A stretch of 60,857 bases of DNA from an uncultured Clostridia bacterium (GTDB taxonomy: Bacteria; Bacillota; Clostridia; Christensenellales; Borkfalkiaceae). The position numbers and the translations under genes are program-made. Under the pieces are notes generated by a model. It saw only the letters and a list, made by a program, of their open reading frames with translations. It searched no databases and had not been told where the DNA came from. The stretch is taken from positions 1 through 60,857 of the forward strand of contig CANRKX010000002.1 in NCBI GenBank assembly GCA_947631325.1, read 5' to 3'. This document shows, piece by piece, positions 7,518-16,065 of the stretch (position 1 is its first letter; every line of letters begins with the position of its first letter).

Positions 7518-9506
7518 TTAGGCGTCGCTCTCGTCGCGGATATCGTCTGCGCTATCCACGGCTTGGGGCGAATTTTCGCTCCCCCCGACCTTTACCGTCT
7601 CAAATTCGCTTTCATCCCCGCCGTTGCGTCCTTTAACGTGTTGGCAAAGTTCAACGTATTCCTTGCTCTTTTTGGGCTTTTTTGTATGCATTGCGGCGCG
7701 TATTCCGCCGTAAAATTCCTTCTTTAAAATTCTCTTTACGTCCGTCCATTCTTCGCGGACCATCTTCCCCAACACTTCGAATTCATGTTCGAGCGCGTTG
7801 AAGCCCTCTTCGGTCGTGAAGTCGTCCGCCTCGGTCAAAAGCCCGTGTTCCCTGCGCACCGCCGTGAGCCGCGCCGAAAGTACGTCGCGCTCCTTTGTAA
7901 TCACCGAAAGCTCGCCTTGGGTCTTGCCGAGGTTATCCACCGCGTTCTGTACCCTCGCTTCGCTCTCCTTTATCCTATTCGCGCTGTCCTTTATGCGGTT
8001 GTCGCAATCCTGACGTATTTTATCTGTCTGCTGTCTGTATTCAGCCTGAATATCTTCAAGTCTCTGCCTTTGCGCGGCTTTCAATACCTCAATTTCGGCG
8101 GCTTGCGCCTCTTTTAAACTTGCAATCTGCTCTTCCGATTGGCGTTTCAATTCGTCGTATTGCTGCCTTGCCTGCGCCCTCTCCCTTTCGAGTTCCTCGG
8201 CGTGTGCGGCTTCAAGGGCGGCGGTCTTTTCCTCGAACTCTTTAATCATCTGTTCGATTTGCCGCTTGTGCTCCTCTTCGGCGCGCTTCATCTCTTCGAT
8301 AAGCTCCTGCTTTTCGGCGTTGAGTTTATCTATTTCGCGCTGCATCACCCCGATTTCGTCGCGAAGTTTTTCGATTGTCTGTTCAAGTTCGGCAATCTTT
8401 TCGCGCGCCTCCTGCAGAAGTTTGAAATTCTTTTCGAGGACGGCGTTGCGCTCTTCGAGCATAAGCATATACTGCTCTGCCCCCTCGCCCGTCTCCTCGA
8501 TGCGCTTTTTCAAGGCTTTCAGCTTTTTCAAAATCTCCTTCTGCGCTTCTTCGGCGCGGCGGGCTTCCTCTTTTTCGTATTCAGATTGAAGATAAGCTTG
8601 CAATCCCAAGCCGTGTTCATACACCAAAAACGCCGACAAAAGGGCGGGTACTGCGAGCTCGTGCATTACAAATTCGGGGATATCGGGCGTTTCCACCTTT
8701 CGCTCGATTGTAAAGCCGTCCTCTTCATAGCCGAGGAGATATTCGTAAAGAATGAGCGCCTCATGGAAATTTTTATTCATCATGAGGACGTTGGTCTTTG
8801 TGATTTTCGTGCCTATTTTAGGGGAGTGTGAAACCTCGAGCATTAGCGGGGTGCGAAGATAGAAAGAAACGCTTTGGCGTATTTTATCAATTCGGTTTAT
8901 AGCTTCGGCGCACTCCGAATCGGCGGGCGCGGAAATGGCGTCGTCCTGTTCGTCCGAAAGCTTAATGGCGATATTCATTCGGCGGGTCGCAGTTTCAACC
9001 CTCTTCGTCACCTCGTATTCGCCGCGATACTCCTTGTAGGCGTTGACTATGGCTTCATAGCGCACGTTCACGAAGTCGCGCACACGGCATAACAGAAGAT
9101 AGAGAAATTTATTTTCGTACACGGCATAGTCACTGTCCCTTTCGACGGTGTACAGCTTATCGGGAACGATATCCTCTTTCTGCTCGCGGGTTATGAGGTC
9201 GCTGTGCCGCGACAGGTGCTGTACGGACTCCTTTGAAATTCTCCTCACCTTCTCGATGGGCTTAACCTCGCCCTCCGAGCGTATAAATTGCCTGTCCTCG
9301 TCTATCGCCCTGCCGATAAAGACAAGCCCGCGCTCTATCGCGTCGAGCCAATCTGTCTCGACGTGGCAGACGTTGTGTGTCACGGTTATTGTTTCTGGCT
9401 TTTTTGCCTTAGCAATTGCGCCTATAATCTTCGCCGTGCCGCTGTCGCCCTGCATTGCGTTATAAAGTTCGCCGAACGCGCGATATATTATGTCTGATTG
9501 AGTCAT
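7518..9506 (-). CDS. DUF2357-like protein with long coiled coil, no recognisable nuclease domain
   Basis: VYENKFLYLLLCRVRDFV and FYLRTPLMLEV...TNVLMMNKNFHEALILYEYL resemble DUF2357/McrC-associated proteins; Glu/Lys-rich heptad region follows. Confidence 0.6.
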   Translation of the reverse strand: MTQSDIIYRAFGELYNAMQGDSGTAKIIGAIAKAKKPETITVTHNVCHVETDWLDAIERGLVFIGRAIDEDRQFIRSEGEVKPIEKVRRISKESVQHLSRHSDLITREQKEDIVPDKLYTVERDSDYAVYENKFLYLLLCRVRDFVNVRYEAIVNAYKEYRGEYEVTKRVETATRRMNIAIKLSDEQDDAISAPADSECAEAINRIDKIRQSVSFYLRTPLMLEVSHSPKIGTKITKTNVLMMNKNFHEALILYEYLLGYEEDGFTIERKVETPDIPEFVMHELAVPALLSAFLVYEHGLGLQAYLQSEYEKEEARRAEEAQKEILKKLKALKKRIEETGEGAEQYMLMLEERNAVLEKNFKLLQEAREKIAELEQTIEKLRDEIGVMQREIDKLNAEKQELIEEMKRAEEEHKRQIEQMIKEFEEKTAALEAAHAEELERERAQARQQYDELKRQSEEQIASLKEAQAAEIEVLKAAQRQRLEDIQAEYRQQTDKIRQDCDNRIKDSANRIKESEARVQNAVDNLGKTQGELSVITKERDVLSARLTAVRREHGLLTEADDFTTEEGFNALEHEFEVLGKMVREEWTDVKRILKKEFYGGIRAAMHTKKPKKSKEYVELCQHVKGRNGGDESEFETVKVGGSENSPQAVDSADDIRDESDA

Positions 9507-9511
9507 TTATT

Positions 9512-10789
9512 TTAACCGTTGCGCGCGATACGCCTGACCGCTTTAAGACAGCGCGTCATGCGTTCGGTGCCGAAATATTCGTTGAATGTGTCGCAAAGCG
9601 TTTCAAGCTCTGCCTTGCGATAGGTCATGTTCTGCGTTTCGAGCTTTCTCAAAACCTTTTTCGCCAAAATGTCGTCAAGCGCGTCCAGCTCGTCGCCGCC
9701 GCAAGCCACATAGACGGGAACATAGGTCATTATCTGCTTCATTATACGGTTGCCGAATGAAACGTGATAGTTTTCCGCAAGATAGCCGTCAATCTGCTTC
9801 AAGCGTTCGCGGGTGGTCTCAGATACGGCGTGGGTTCTGATTGCGTTATCGGTAAGCTCTTTGAATTTTTTGGCGGATATGGGAAGTTCTCTCCCCGCGG
9901 AAGCCATAAAGGGCTCCGACTTGGTGTCTATATTTATGACCATTGCTCTATCGTACACCTTATCGGATATCGCAAACGTCGAGTCGTCGTTGTTCGCCGT
10001 TCCCAAAAACCACATATTTTCGGGCAGGCGCACACGCCCGTTGACTATGCCCTCGGGATCGTCGGGCCAGTGGTCGGTAACGACGTCGAGATTGCGCGAA
10101 TCGGGATTGGGAATTTCAAGCAGAGACAAAAATTCCGCAAAGTAATATTCCACCCTCGCTATATTCATCTCGTCGAGAATTGTTATAAACATATCCTCGC
10201 GCCCGTTGGCTTCGTAAATCTTCTGCAAGAGCTGCGTCTCGTTGAAACGCTTTGTGAACTCGTTATAGTATCCCAAAAGGTCCGACCTGTCCTTCCACAT
10301 GGGTTGAACGGGTATGACCGTCGAGGGATTGCCGATAAATTCGCCGAATGCAAAGGCGAGCGAAGTTTTGCCCGTGCCCGACATGCCCTGTAAAATGAGA
10401 ATGTGCGACACGGCGAGCCCCGCTATAAATTCGCGGATAATCCTTATATCGTAATAGAGGTGAAGTTTGCCCGCGGCGAAATTGCGGAAAGCTTCGCAAA
10501 AATCGCTCAAAGTCACCTCGTCGACGAAATCGGTAGGCTGTCTTTTATACAGTTCGGCGTCGAGCTGTTTTAGCATATCGAAGCGCGACCCCAACTGCTG
10601 TTTTTCCTCTTCGGATTTGTCCGCGCTCTTCCCGATTCTTCTCACGAACGACGAAAAGCGATATTCGTTGACCATAACCGCAATAACTATCGCGACAAGC
10701 AAAAATACGACTGCGGCAATGTAGATGACGATGAAAAGGGGCGAGGTGAGCATTTCCCATACGTTTTGCAATGAGGCTAAAAGGTTCAT
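9512..10789 (-). CDS. Membrane-anchored McrB/dynein-like AAA+ ATPase (copy 2)
   Basis: One N-terminal TM; core nearly identical to copy 1 (ILILQGMSGTGKTSLAFAFGEFIGNPSTVIPVQPMWKDRSDLLGYYNEFTK); start MNLLASLQN overlaps upstream stop as ATGA. Confidence 0.85.
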   Translation of the reverse strand: MNLLASLQNVWEMLTSPLFIVIYIAAVVFLLVAIVIAVMVNEYRFSSFVRRIGKSADKSEEEKQQLGSRFDMLKQLDAELYKRQPTDFVDEVTLSDFCEAFRNFAAGKLHLYYDIRIIREFIAGLAVSHILILQGMSGTGKTSLAFAFGEFIGNPSTVIPVQPMWKDRSDLLGYYNEFTKRFNETQLLQKIYEANGREDMFITILDEMNIARVEYYFAEFLSLLEIPNPDSRNLDVVTDHWPDDPEGIVNGRVRLPENMWFLGTANNDDSTFAISDKVYDRAMVINIDTKSEPFMASAGRELPISAKKFKELTDNAIRTHAVSETTRERLKQIDGYLAENYHVSFGNRIMKQIMTYVPVYVACGGDELDALDDILAKKVLRKLETQNMTYRKAELETLCDTFNEYFGTERMTRCLKAVRRIARNG

Positions 10790-13700
10790 TTCTCTTCTTT
10801 GCCTCCCTCTGACGTAAGAGCAATACATTCAGGTATCTTATCCACACCGAAAATTTCCGAAAGGGCGCCCGAGATTGACAAATCGCAGATTTCGTCCTTC
10901 CATATAAGCGACAGCCAAGGAATCAATTCCGCCGCCATCGCGCCGTCTATTGCTTCGTCAATCTCCCCGCCGCAAGCCGCTACAACTGCGGCATGCATTT
11001 CAAGCTTTATCCAGATATGGTTGCCAATATGCCCCGACTTGCACTTTTCGTCGAGCATGTCCACCTTCTTCCACACCTCTTCGCCGAGGGGATATTCGTC
11101 GCGCACAGTCCTGCACATTGCGGATATGCGCTCAAATCCCACCGTCTGCACTATCGTCATGCGCGAAGCGGGTTCGACGGTCTCGCATACGGGCGATAAT
11201 ACGGCTGCCACCTGCGCCAAACTTTCGGGCAGGCGGACTCTTTCGTCCTCCACCTCTACAACGACAAGCAGATTTTGGGGTAGGGGAACGCTTCTCTCGC
11301 CTATTATCAACGCCGTCTTTCTGCGCGCAAGAACGTCGGCGAAGGGACGGAACAGCGGATCGCACAAGTTGCTATCCACGTGCCTTATCAGCGCGGTATG
11401 AAGATAAGCCGTCTCCCTGCCCGCCGCTTCTATTGCGGTTGCAAGCGAAGTGGGGAAATTTGCGTGACCGTTCGGACGCCATACGGCAAACAAATCCTCA
11501 TAGCGGGCATACTTCTCGGCGTTGTCGATATATGCCTTTCTGCCGAAGTATTCGGCGACAATCTCGGCAAGCGCCGCGCCGCCGCCCTTGGGCACAAATA
11601 TGAGTTGGGTCGAAGAGAGTGCGGCTATCCAATTGCGCAGACAGCTTTCGGAAACGCTTATTCCGTGCTCGGTCGCGAACTGTCCGCAGTCGCGTATAAG
11701 CTGGGTAAAGGTAAGTTTTTTGTCATAGAACTGCGGCACATCGGCGACGACGACGGGCTCTTCCACTTTCTTGGCTTCCGCCGTCCTCGTCTCCCGCGCT
11801 ATCTCTGCGGCGTGGAAGGCGCTCTCGAACTCGGTGTCCGAGGTCATCTTCCCGTCGTGTTCCACTTCGAAATAATATTTATCCCAATGGTTCTTGCCCA
11901 TCTTCGTGCGCCACAATTGCCTGTCGATTAAGGTTGCGAATACGGCGACAATGGGCGTCCCCACGGCAAAGCACGAGACAATGCGGAGGGCTATCTTTTC
12001 CGCCACGCCGCCGTTATCGGACAGCAGAATTCCGCCGAGAACAAAGCAGACGGCAATAAGAATCGGCGACATTATGAGCGCGACGGTGCGTATTCGCACC
12101 ATTCTCTTCCTGTTGAGGCTCCCCAAAATTGGCACGAGCGAAATGACGGCGACCGCCACGACAAACAGCGACCACTCCACCGTCTCCTCGACTGCGACAG
12201 TAAGTAAAATATAGTCCAGCGCATATGCTAATACGAGCACGGACACCAACAAGAAGAAAATCAACGCCAAAAGGGGCAGTGCGTATATGGCTGCCTTGTG
12301 CAAAATATTCAGTTTGTCGATTGAAGTTTTGGGCTTATCGACCATGCGCTCGTATCGCCTTACGCGCGATAAGTCCTCGTAATCACCGTCGGGCGAATAG
12401 TCGGCGTTTCTCTCGCCCGACTGTTCGCGAGCAACGCCGTCCACAAACTTCTTGCCGTGAAGCCGAATGTCTTGCGACGACGCGCCTATATAGATATCAT
12501 AATCTCCCGCCTCCACGTTGTCGGTGTAAAGACAGGGGTCGAAAGTTTCAAAGTCATCTTGGGAAAGCGGAATGGTTATCTGCTTGCTCTCCCCCTTGCG
12601 CAAAAATATCTTGCGGAAAGCCCGCAACTGCATTTTAGGCGTAATGCGTTTGGTGGCGGGCGCGCCTATATACAGCTGCGCCACTTCATAGCCGTCATAT
12701 TTTCCGCAGTTTGTGACGGTGAAAGTTACGTTTTCGCCGTCTATAGAGAGCTGCGAATATTTGAAATCGGTATAGGTAAGCCCATAGCCGAATGGATAGC
12801 GAACCTTGATTCTGTCAAGCCCGTAACGCCGATAGCCGACAAAGGGACCTATCCTCATCCTGCCCGAGTCTCTGTTTGCGCGAAAGGCACGGAAATAGCC
12901 GTCCGCCCTGTCGTAATACGACCTGACAAGCTTGCCCGAAGGATTTTCTTCGCCGCAGAGTATTCGGGCGAGAGCCTCCCCCGCAAATTCGCCGTCTGTG
13001 GGCGCGACAAACAGTGCGTCGACGCTTGAGTCAAAACCCATATCGACGGGCACGTCGCCTAAGACTATCGCCACAACCCTTTTGCCCGCCCTTTTCAAAG
13101 CTTCTAAAATGACCAGCCTGTTGACGGGCAACATTATCTCGCGCCCCGTCTCGTCGGGATAGAGGAACAATAAAACAACGTCGGCGTCGGCAGTCGCCCT
13201 GACCGCAGTGGGTATGAGCGAATCGCTCCTCTGCTTTGCGCGATCGTAGCCCTGCGCCTTGCCGACCACGTGGAATTTATCTTCGAAAAGCGACATATCG
13301 CCGTACGCTTCACCCAAAATGGCTATCTTCGTGCCGACCGCCATTGGCAGTATGCCGCTGTTTTTGAGCAGAACAAAGCTCTCTGCCGCCGCGCGGCGAC
13401 GCGAAGCCTTGGAAATATGCATATCCTCAGACAATTCGTGCGGCTCAGCGTCCAAAGAAACGCGTTCAGCCCAAGCCGCCTGCTCCCCGTCCGCCGCAAC
13501 GCTATCCGCCTTTTGTGCATCGTCCTTCAAGCTCTCGGGGCGAATTTCGAGAGAATTGACGTTTATCGCAAAATCAATTATCTCATCGACAAGCAAATCA
13601 AGTTTTTCGTCGTCGAGCGCGCTTCCGTCGCGGATGGATTCTTCAAGCTCGCGGTGGGCTATACTGCCCTCGGCTTCATATGATTTAAGTTGCGCATATC

Positions 13701-14406
13701 TTCTTGCCGCCCTCTCGAGGGGGATTGTACTGCCGCCGAGGGTTATTCTGCCGCGAAGCATATTCACGGCGTCTGCGGTGAAAGTTTCGCCCTCGCCGAC
13801 CACAAAGACATCCTCACCCAACAATCCCTGTTGAATTTCGTTTAGTATTGAGCGATTGGTGTCATAATAGCCCGCCCCCTCGCGCGAAGGGTTCATAAAG
13901 ACAGCGTCGCACTGACTGTCCTTCGTCGCGGACAGGAAGGGCTTTATAAACAGCTCGTGCACCGCGCCTGCGTCCTCGCGCACGTCGAGATAGGCGATAT
14001 CGTCCGCCGCGAGCGAGGGTTTGGACAAGCCGACCGCCGCCCCCGTTCCCTTTACCGAACGAATAATTTCCGCGCCGATTGCGCCGTTTAAAAAGGCGTC
14101 CTCGGACAGCCCTTCGACCAAGGGGTCTACCGTCGATTTAAGGTCGGGAGTAACGAAGAGCTTAGCGCCCTCCTTTGCCCCCTCAAGCACGAGTTCTTCG
14201 GTCATCTTGCCGATAAGCGAGGGATTCCACGTGCGCGCTGCGCTCGAATAGGACACGCCCTGCGCCTTGCCGAGTTGGTTCAAAAGAGCCTTTTTGACAG
14301 CGGGAACGCCCGCCCTTTCAAAAGGCTCGTCCTCGAGAGCGGACGAAACGATAGCCACCTTCTGTAAAGTATTGAGTTTTTCGATAATTTCGCCGTGCTT
14401 CAACAT
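10786..14406 (-). CDS. GH3-like (pseudo)glycosidase fused to multi-TM segment and degenerate AAA domain
   Basis: GH3 N-like, GH3 C-like (LLKNSGILPM...KIAILGEAYGD...YPFGYGLTYTDF) and FN3-like parts; about 4 TMs; C-terminal LSSTQLIFVPKGGGAALAEIVAEYFG and CGGEIDEAIDGAMAAELIPWL align to the neighbouring AAA proteins. Confidence 0.8.
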   Translation of the reverse strand: MLKHGEIIEKLNTLQKVAIVSSALEDEPFERAGVPAVKKALLNQLGKAQGVSYSSAARTWNPSLIGKMTEELVLEGAKEGAKLFVTPDLKSTVDPLVEGLSEDAFLNGAIGAEIIRSVKGTGAAVGLSKPSLAADDIAYLDVREDAGAVHELFIKPFLSATKDSQCDAVFMNPSREGAGYYDTNRSILNEIQQGLLGEDVFVVGEGETFTADAVNMLRGRITLGGSTIPLERAARRYAQLKSYEAEGSIAHRELEESIRDGSALDDEKLDLLVDEIIDFAINVNSLEIRPESLKDDAQKADSVAADGEQAAWAERVSLDAEPHELSEDMHISKASRRRAAAESFVLLKNSGILPMAVGTKIAILGEAYGDMSLFEDKFHVVGKAQGYDRAKQRSDSLIPTAVRATADADVVLLFLYPDETGREIMLPVNRLVILEALKRAGKRVVAIVLGDVPVDMGFDSSVDALFVAPTDGEFAGEALARILCGEENPSGKLVRSYYDRADGYFRAFRANRDSGRMRIGPFVGYRRYGLDRIKVRYPFGYGLTYTDFKYSQLSIDGENVTFTVTNCGKYDGYEVAQLYIGAPATKRITPKMQLRAFRKIFLRKGESKQITIPLSQDDFETFDPCLYTDNVEAGDYDIYIGASSQDIRLHGKKFVDGVAREQSGERNADYSPDGDYEDLSRVRRYERMVDKPKTSIDKLNILHKAAIYALPLLALIFFLLVSVLVLAYALDYILLTVAVEETVEWSLFVVAVAVISLVPILGSLNRKRMVRIRTVALIMSPILIAVCFVLGGILLSDNGGVAEKIALRIVSCFAVGTPIVAVFATLIDRQLWRTKMGKNHWDKYYFEVEHDGKMTSDTEFESAFHAAEIARETRTAEAKKVEEPVVVADVPQFYDKKLTFTQLIRDCGQFATEHGISVSESCLRNWIAALSSTQLIFVPKGGGAALAEIVAEYFGRKAYIDNAEKYARYEDLFAVWRPNGHANFPTSLATAIEAAGRETAYLHTALIRHVDSNLCDPLFRPFADVLARRKTALIIGERSVPLPQNLLVVVEVEDERVRLPESLAQVAAVLSPVCETVEPASRMTIVQTVGFERISAMCRTVRDEYPLGEEVWKKVDMLDEKCKSGHIGNHIWIKLEMHAAVVAACGGEIDEAIDGAMAAELIPWLSLIWKDEICDLSISGALSEIFGVDKIPECIALTSEGGKEEK

Positions 14407-14407
14407 A

Positions 14408-15157
14408 TCAGTCCTTATCCCTCAAAGTACAGGTGATTTCCGTCTGCGCTCCCAACGCGTCCGAAGTTTTTGAAACGGCGCTGTCGAAAACGCCTATTCT
14501 CCACGCAACCGCTCCTGCGGCGGCGGTAATTCCGATTACCGCGATAAGTGAAATCAGAATATACTTTCTGCCCTTCTTCTTGACAGTGCAAGCGGGCTTT
14601 TGTTTAAAACAAACTTCGACGTCCGCCGCGCTCCGACCCAGCCCGAGCGTGACTTCGCCCTTCTCGTCAATCGCGTATTCGTATTTCTCGGAAAATATCG
14701 ACGTGAGACGGGCTTCAACCGAGACACAGCCTTCGCTGACCTTTACGTCGGTCACGGCAAATTCGCCGCCGCGCTCGGCAAACAGCCCGCTCCTTTCCAA
14801 AACATACTCGGCAATCGCTTTCCCGTCCTTATCCCTTTCGGTGAGTTTAAAACGGATTCCCGTCACCAACACGTCGCTCGCGTTGAAAAAGCGCAGAGCC
14901 GCCCTCGGGTTGACGCCGCCCATTATGACGTAACGCGACAGATACACGGGGAATCCGCCGGGGTAGGGCAGTCTTTCGCCCATGGGCTCTCCCCCCGCCG
15001 AAACGCGGGAATCGAGTTTATCGGGCGCAAGTTTGTTGTGTTTTATCTGCTTTTTTAATTTTTTGAGATTTTTTAGGGCGTTTTTCTTCGCCGCTTTAAG
15101 ATTGGCTCTTTCGGTCTTATCGTTTAAATCGATGACCTTCTTCTCATCGTGCTTCAT
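14408..15157 (-). CDS. Hypothetical protein with C-terminal TM
   Basis: Open frame in the cluster, 1 nt gap to next gene; TM KYILISLIAVIGITAAAGAVAW. Confidence 0.7.
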   Translation of the reverse strand: MKHDEKKVIDLNDKTERANLKAAKKNALKNLKKLKKQIKHNKLAPDKLDSRVSAGGEPMGERLPYPGGFPVYLSRYVIMGGVNPRAALRFFNASDVLVTGIRFKLTERDKDGKAIAEYVLERSGLFAERGGEFAVTDVKVSEGCVSVEARLTSIFSEKYEYAIDEKGEVTLGLGRSAADVEVCFKQKPACTVKKKGRKYILISLIAVIGITAAAGAVAWRIGVFDSAVSKTSDALGAQTEITCTLRDKD

Positions 15158-15845
15158 CGGAATCCCCCCTCTTTCGCAGGAAGAACCCGCCGAGTGAAAT
15201 TATTGCAGTAACGCATACAGTCACAGCCGCTGTCGTTCCCAACACCGCCGCCCAGACGCCCACGGGCAGACTCATACTCATAGTAAATCCGTCGAGTAAC
15301 CGAAGGGCAAACGTAAGACCAAGCCATAACATGAGGTCGACCGAAAGCGCAAGGCTTACACAGAGAACGCAAAGCCATAAAACATAGCCGCGGTTGAAAG
15401 CGCGCCGTTCCTCGGGGACTGGATCGTCGTCAATACACACAAGCCGCAATGTTACATAGTCGGTATTTGCGGGCAGGCGGGTTATCGACGTCTTGTCCGA
15501 GCCGTTGAATTTTTCCTTGACGCGAAGAATTTGAATTATATCGTTATCCTCGCCGTATACGGTCAGCTCGTATTCGGCATATGCCGCCACCGACGCCAAT
15601 TCTCCGCAAAAATACAGCCCGTCCGCATCGTGACCGACGCGATAACGCTTAATATAGCGTCTCACGGAGGACGACGGGGAATACACAACGGTGTCCCCGT
15701 ATTCGTCGCTGTATCGGTCAACGGCTTTGACGCGCACGGTCAAAGTTGCGGCTCGGGTCTTGAGCATTATTTTGGGTATAACGGTTGCCGTAAACAACAA
15801 AATGAAAGCCACACCCATAACCAACCAAACTATCCAGAATGCCAT
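15144..15845 (-). CDS. Hypothetical membrane protein, first gene of the cluster
   Basis: N-terminal TM and two C-terminal hydrophobic segments; overlaps next gene by 14 nt; strong promoter directly upstream. Confidence 0.7.
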   Translation of the reverse strand: MAFWIVWLVMGVAFILLFTATVIPKIMLKTRAATLTVRVKAVDRYSDEYGDTVVYSPSSSVRRYIKRYRVGHDADGLYFCGELASVAAYAEYELTVYGEDNDIIQILRVKEKFNGSDKTSITRLPANTDYVTLRLVCIDDDPVPEERRAFNRGYVLWLCVLCVSLALSVDLMLWLGLTFALRLLDGFTMSMSLPVGVWAAVLGTTAAVTVCVTAIISLGGFFLRKRGDSDEAR

Positions 15846-15851
15846 GATAAC

Positions 15852-15880
15852 ATTCTAACACAATATTATATAGGTGTCAA
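15852..15880 (-). promoter_or_regulatory. Sigma-A-type promoter of the accessory cluster
   Basis: Minus strand TTGACA-17 nt-TAGAAT, six nt before the ATG. Confidence 0.75.
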
Positions 15881-15995
15881 GTGATTGGGTTTTACGGTGC
15901 GGTTAAATTGCGGCATTACGCCGATTTTTTTACATATTTTTTAACCATTTTTGTTGCTTTATTCCGCCGTATTCAAAATTTTACAGTTTATAGCA

Positions 15996-16037
15996 AAAAA
16001 TCCGCCTCTTTTCTCCGATCAAAAAGGGCGGATTTTT
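15996..16037 (-). terminator. Intrinsic terminator after the FprA gene
   Basis: 11-bp arms aaaaatccgcc / ggcggattttt with T-tract. Confidence 0.75.
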
Positions 16038-16065
16038 AAATATATATTGATATTTTTGCTATTTT

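Noticed and set aside
8139-8831. 230-aa Leu/Phe-rich + strand ORF resembling a membrane protein
   Set aside because: Antisense shadow of the Glu/Lys-rich coiled coil in the DUF2357-like gene
13259-13834. 191-aa Ser-rich + strand ORF antisense to the GH3 fusion
   Set aside because: Compositional shadow; no RBS or domain evidence
294-15845. Calling the cluster a classical McrBC restriction system
   Set aside because: No nuclease domain visible, both ATPases have TM helices, and the operon includes GH3-like and extracytoplasmic repeat proteins; only the ATPase and DUF2357-like parts are shared
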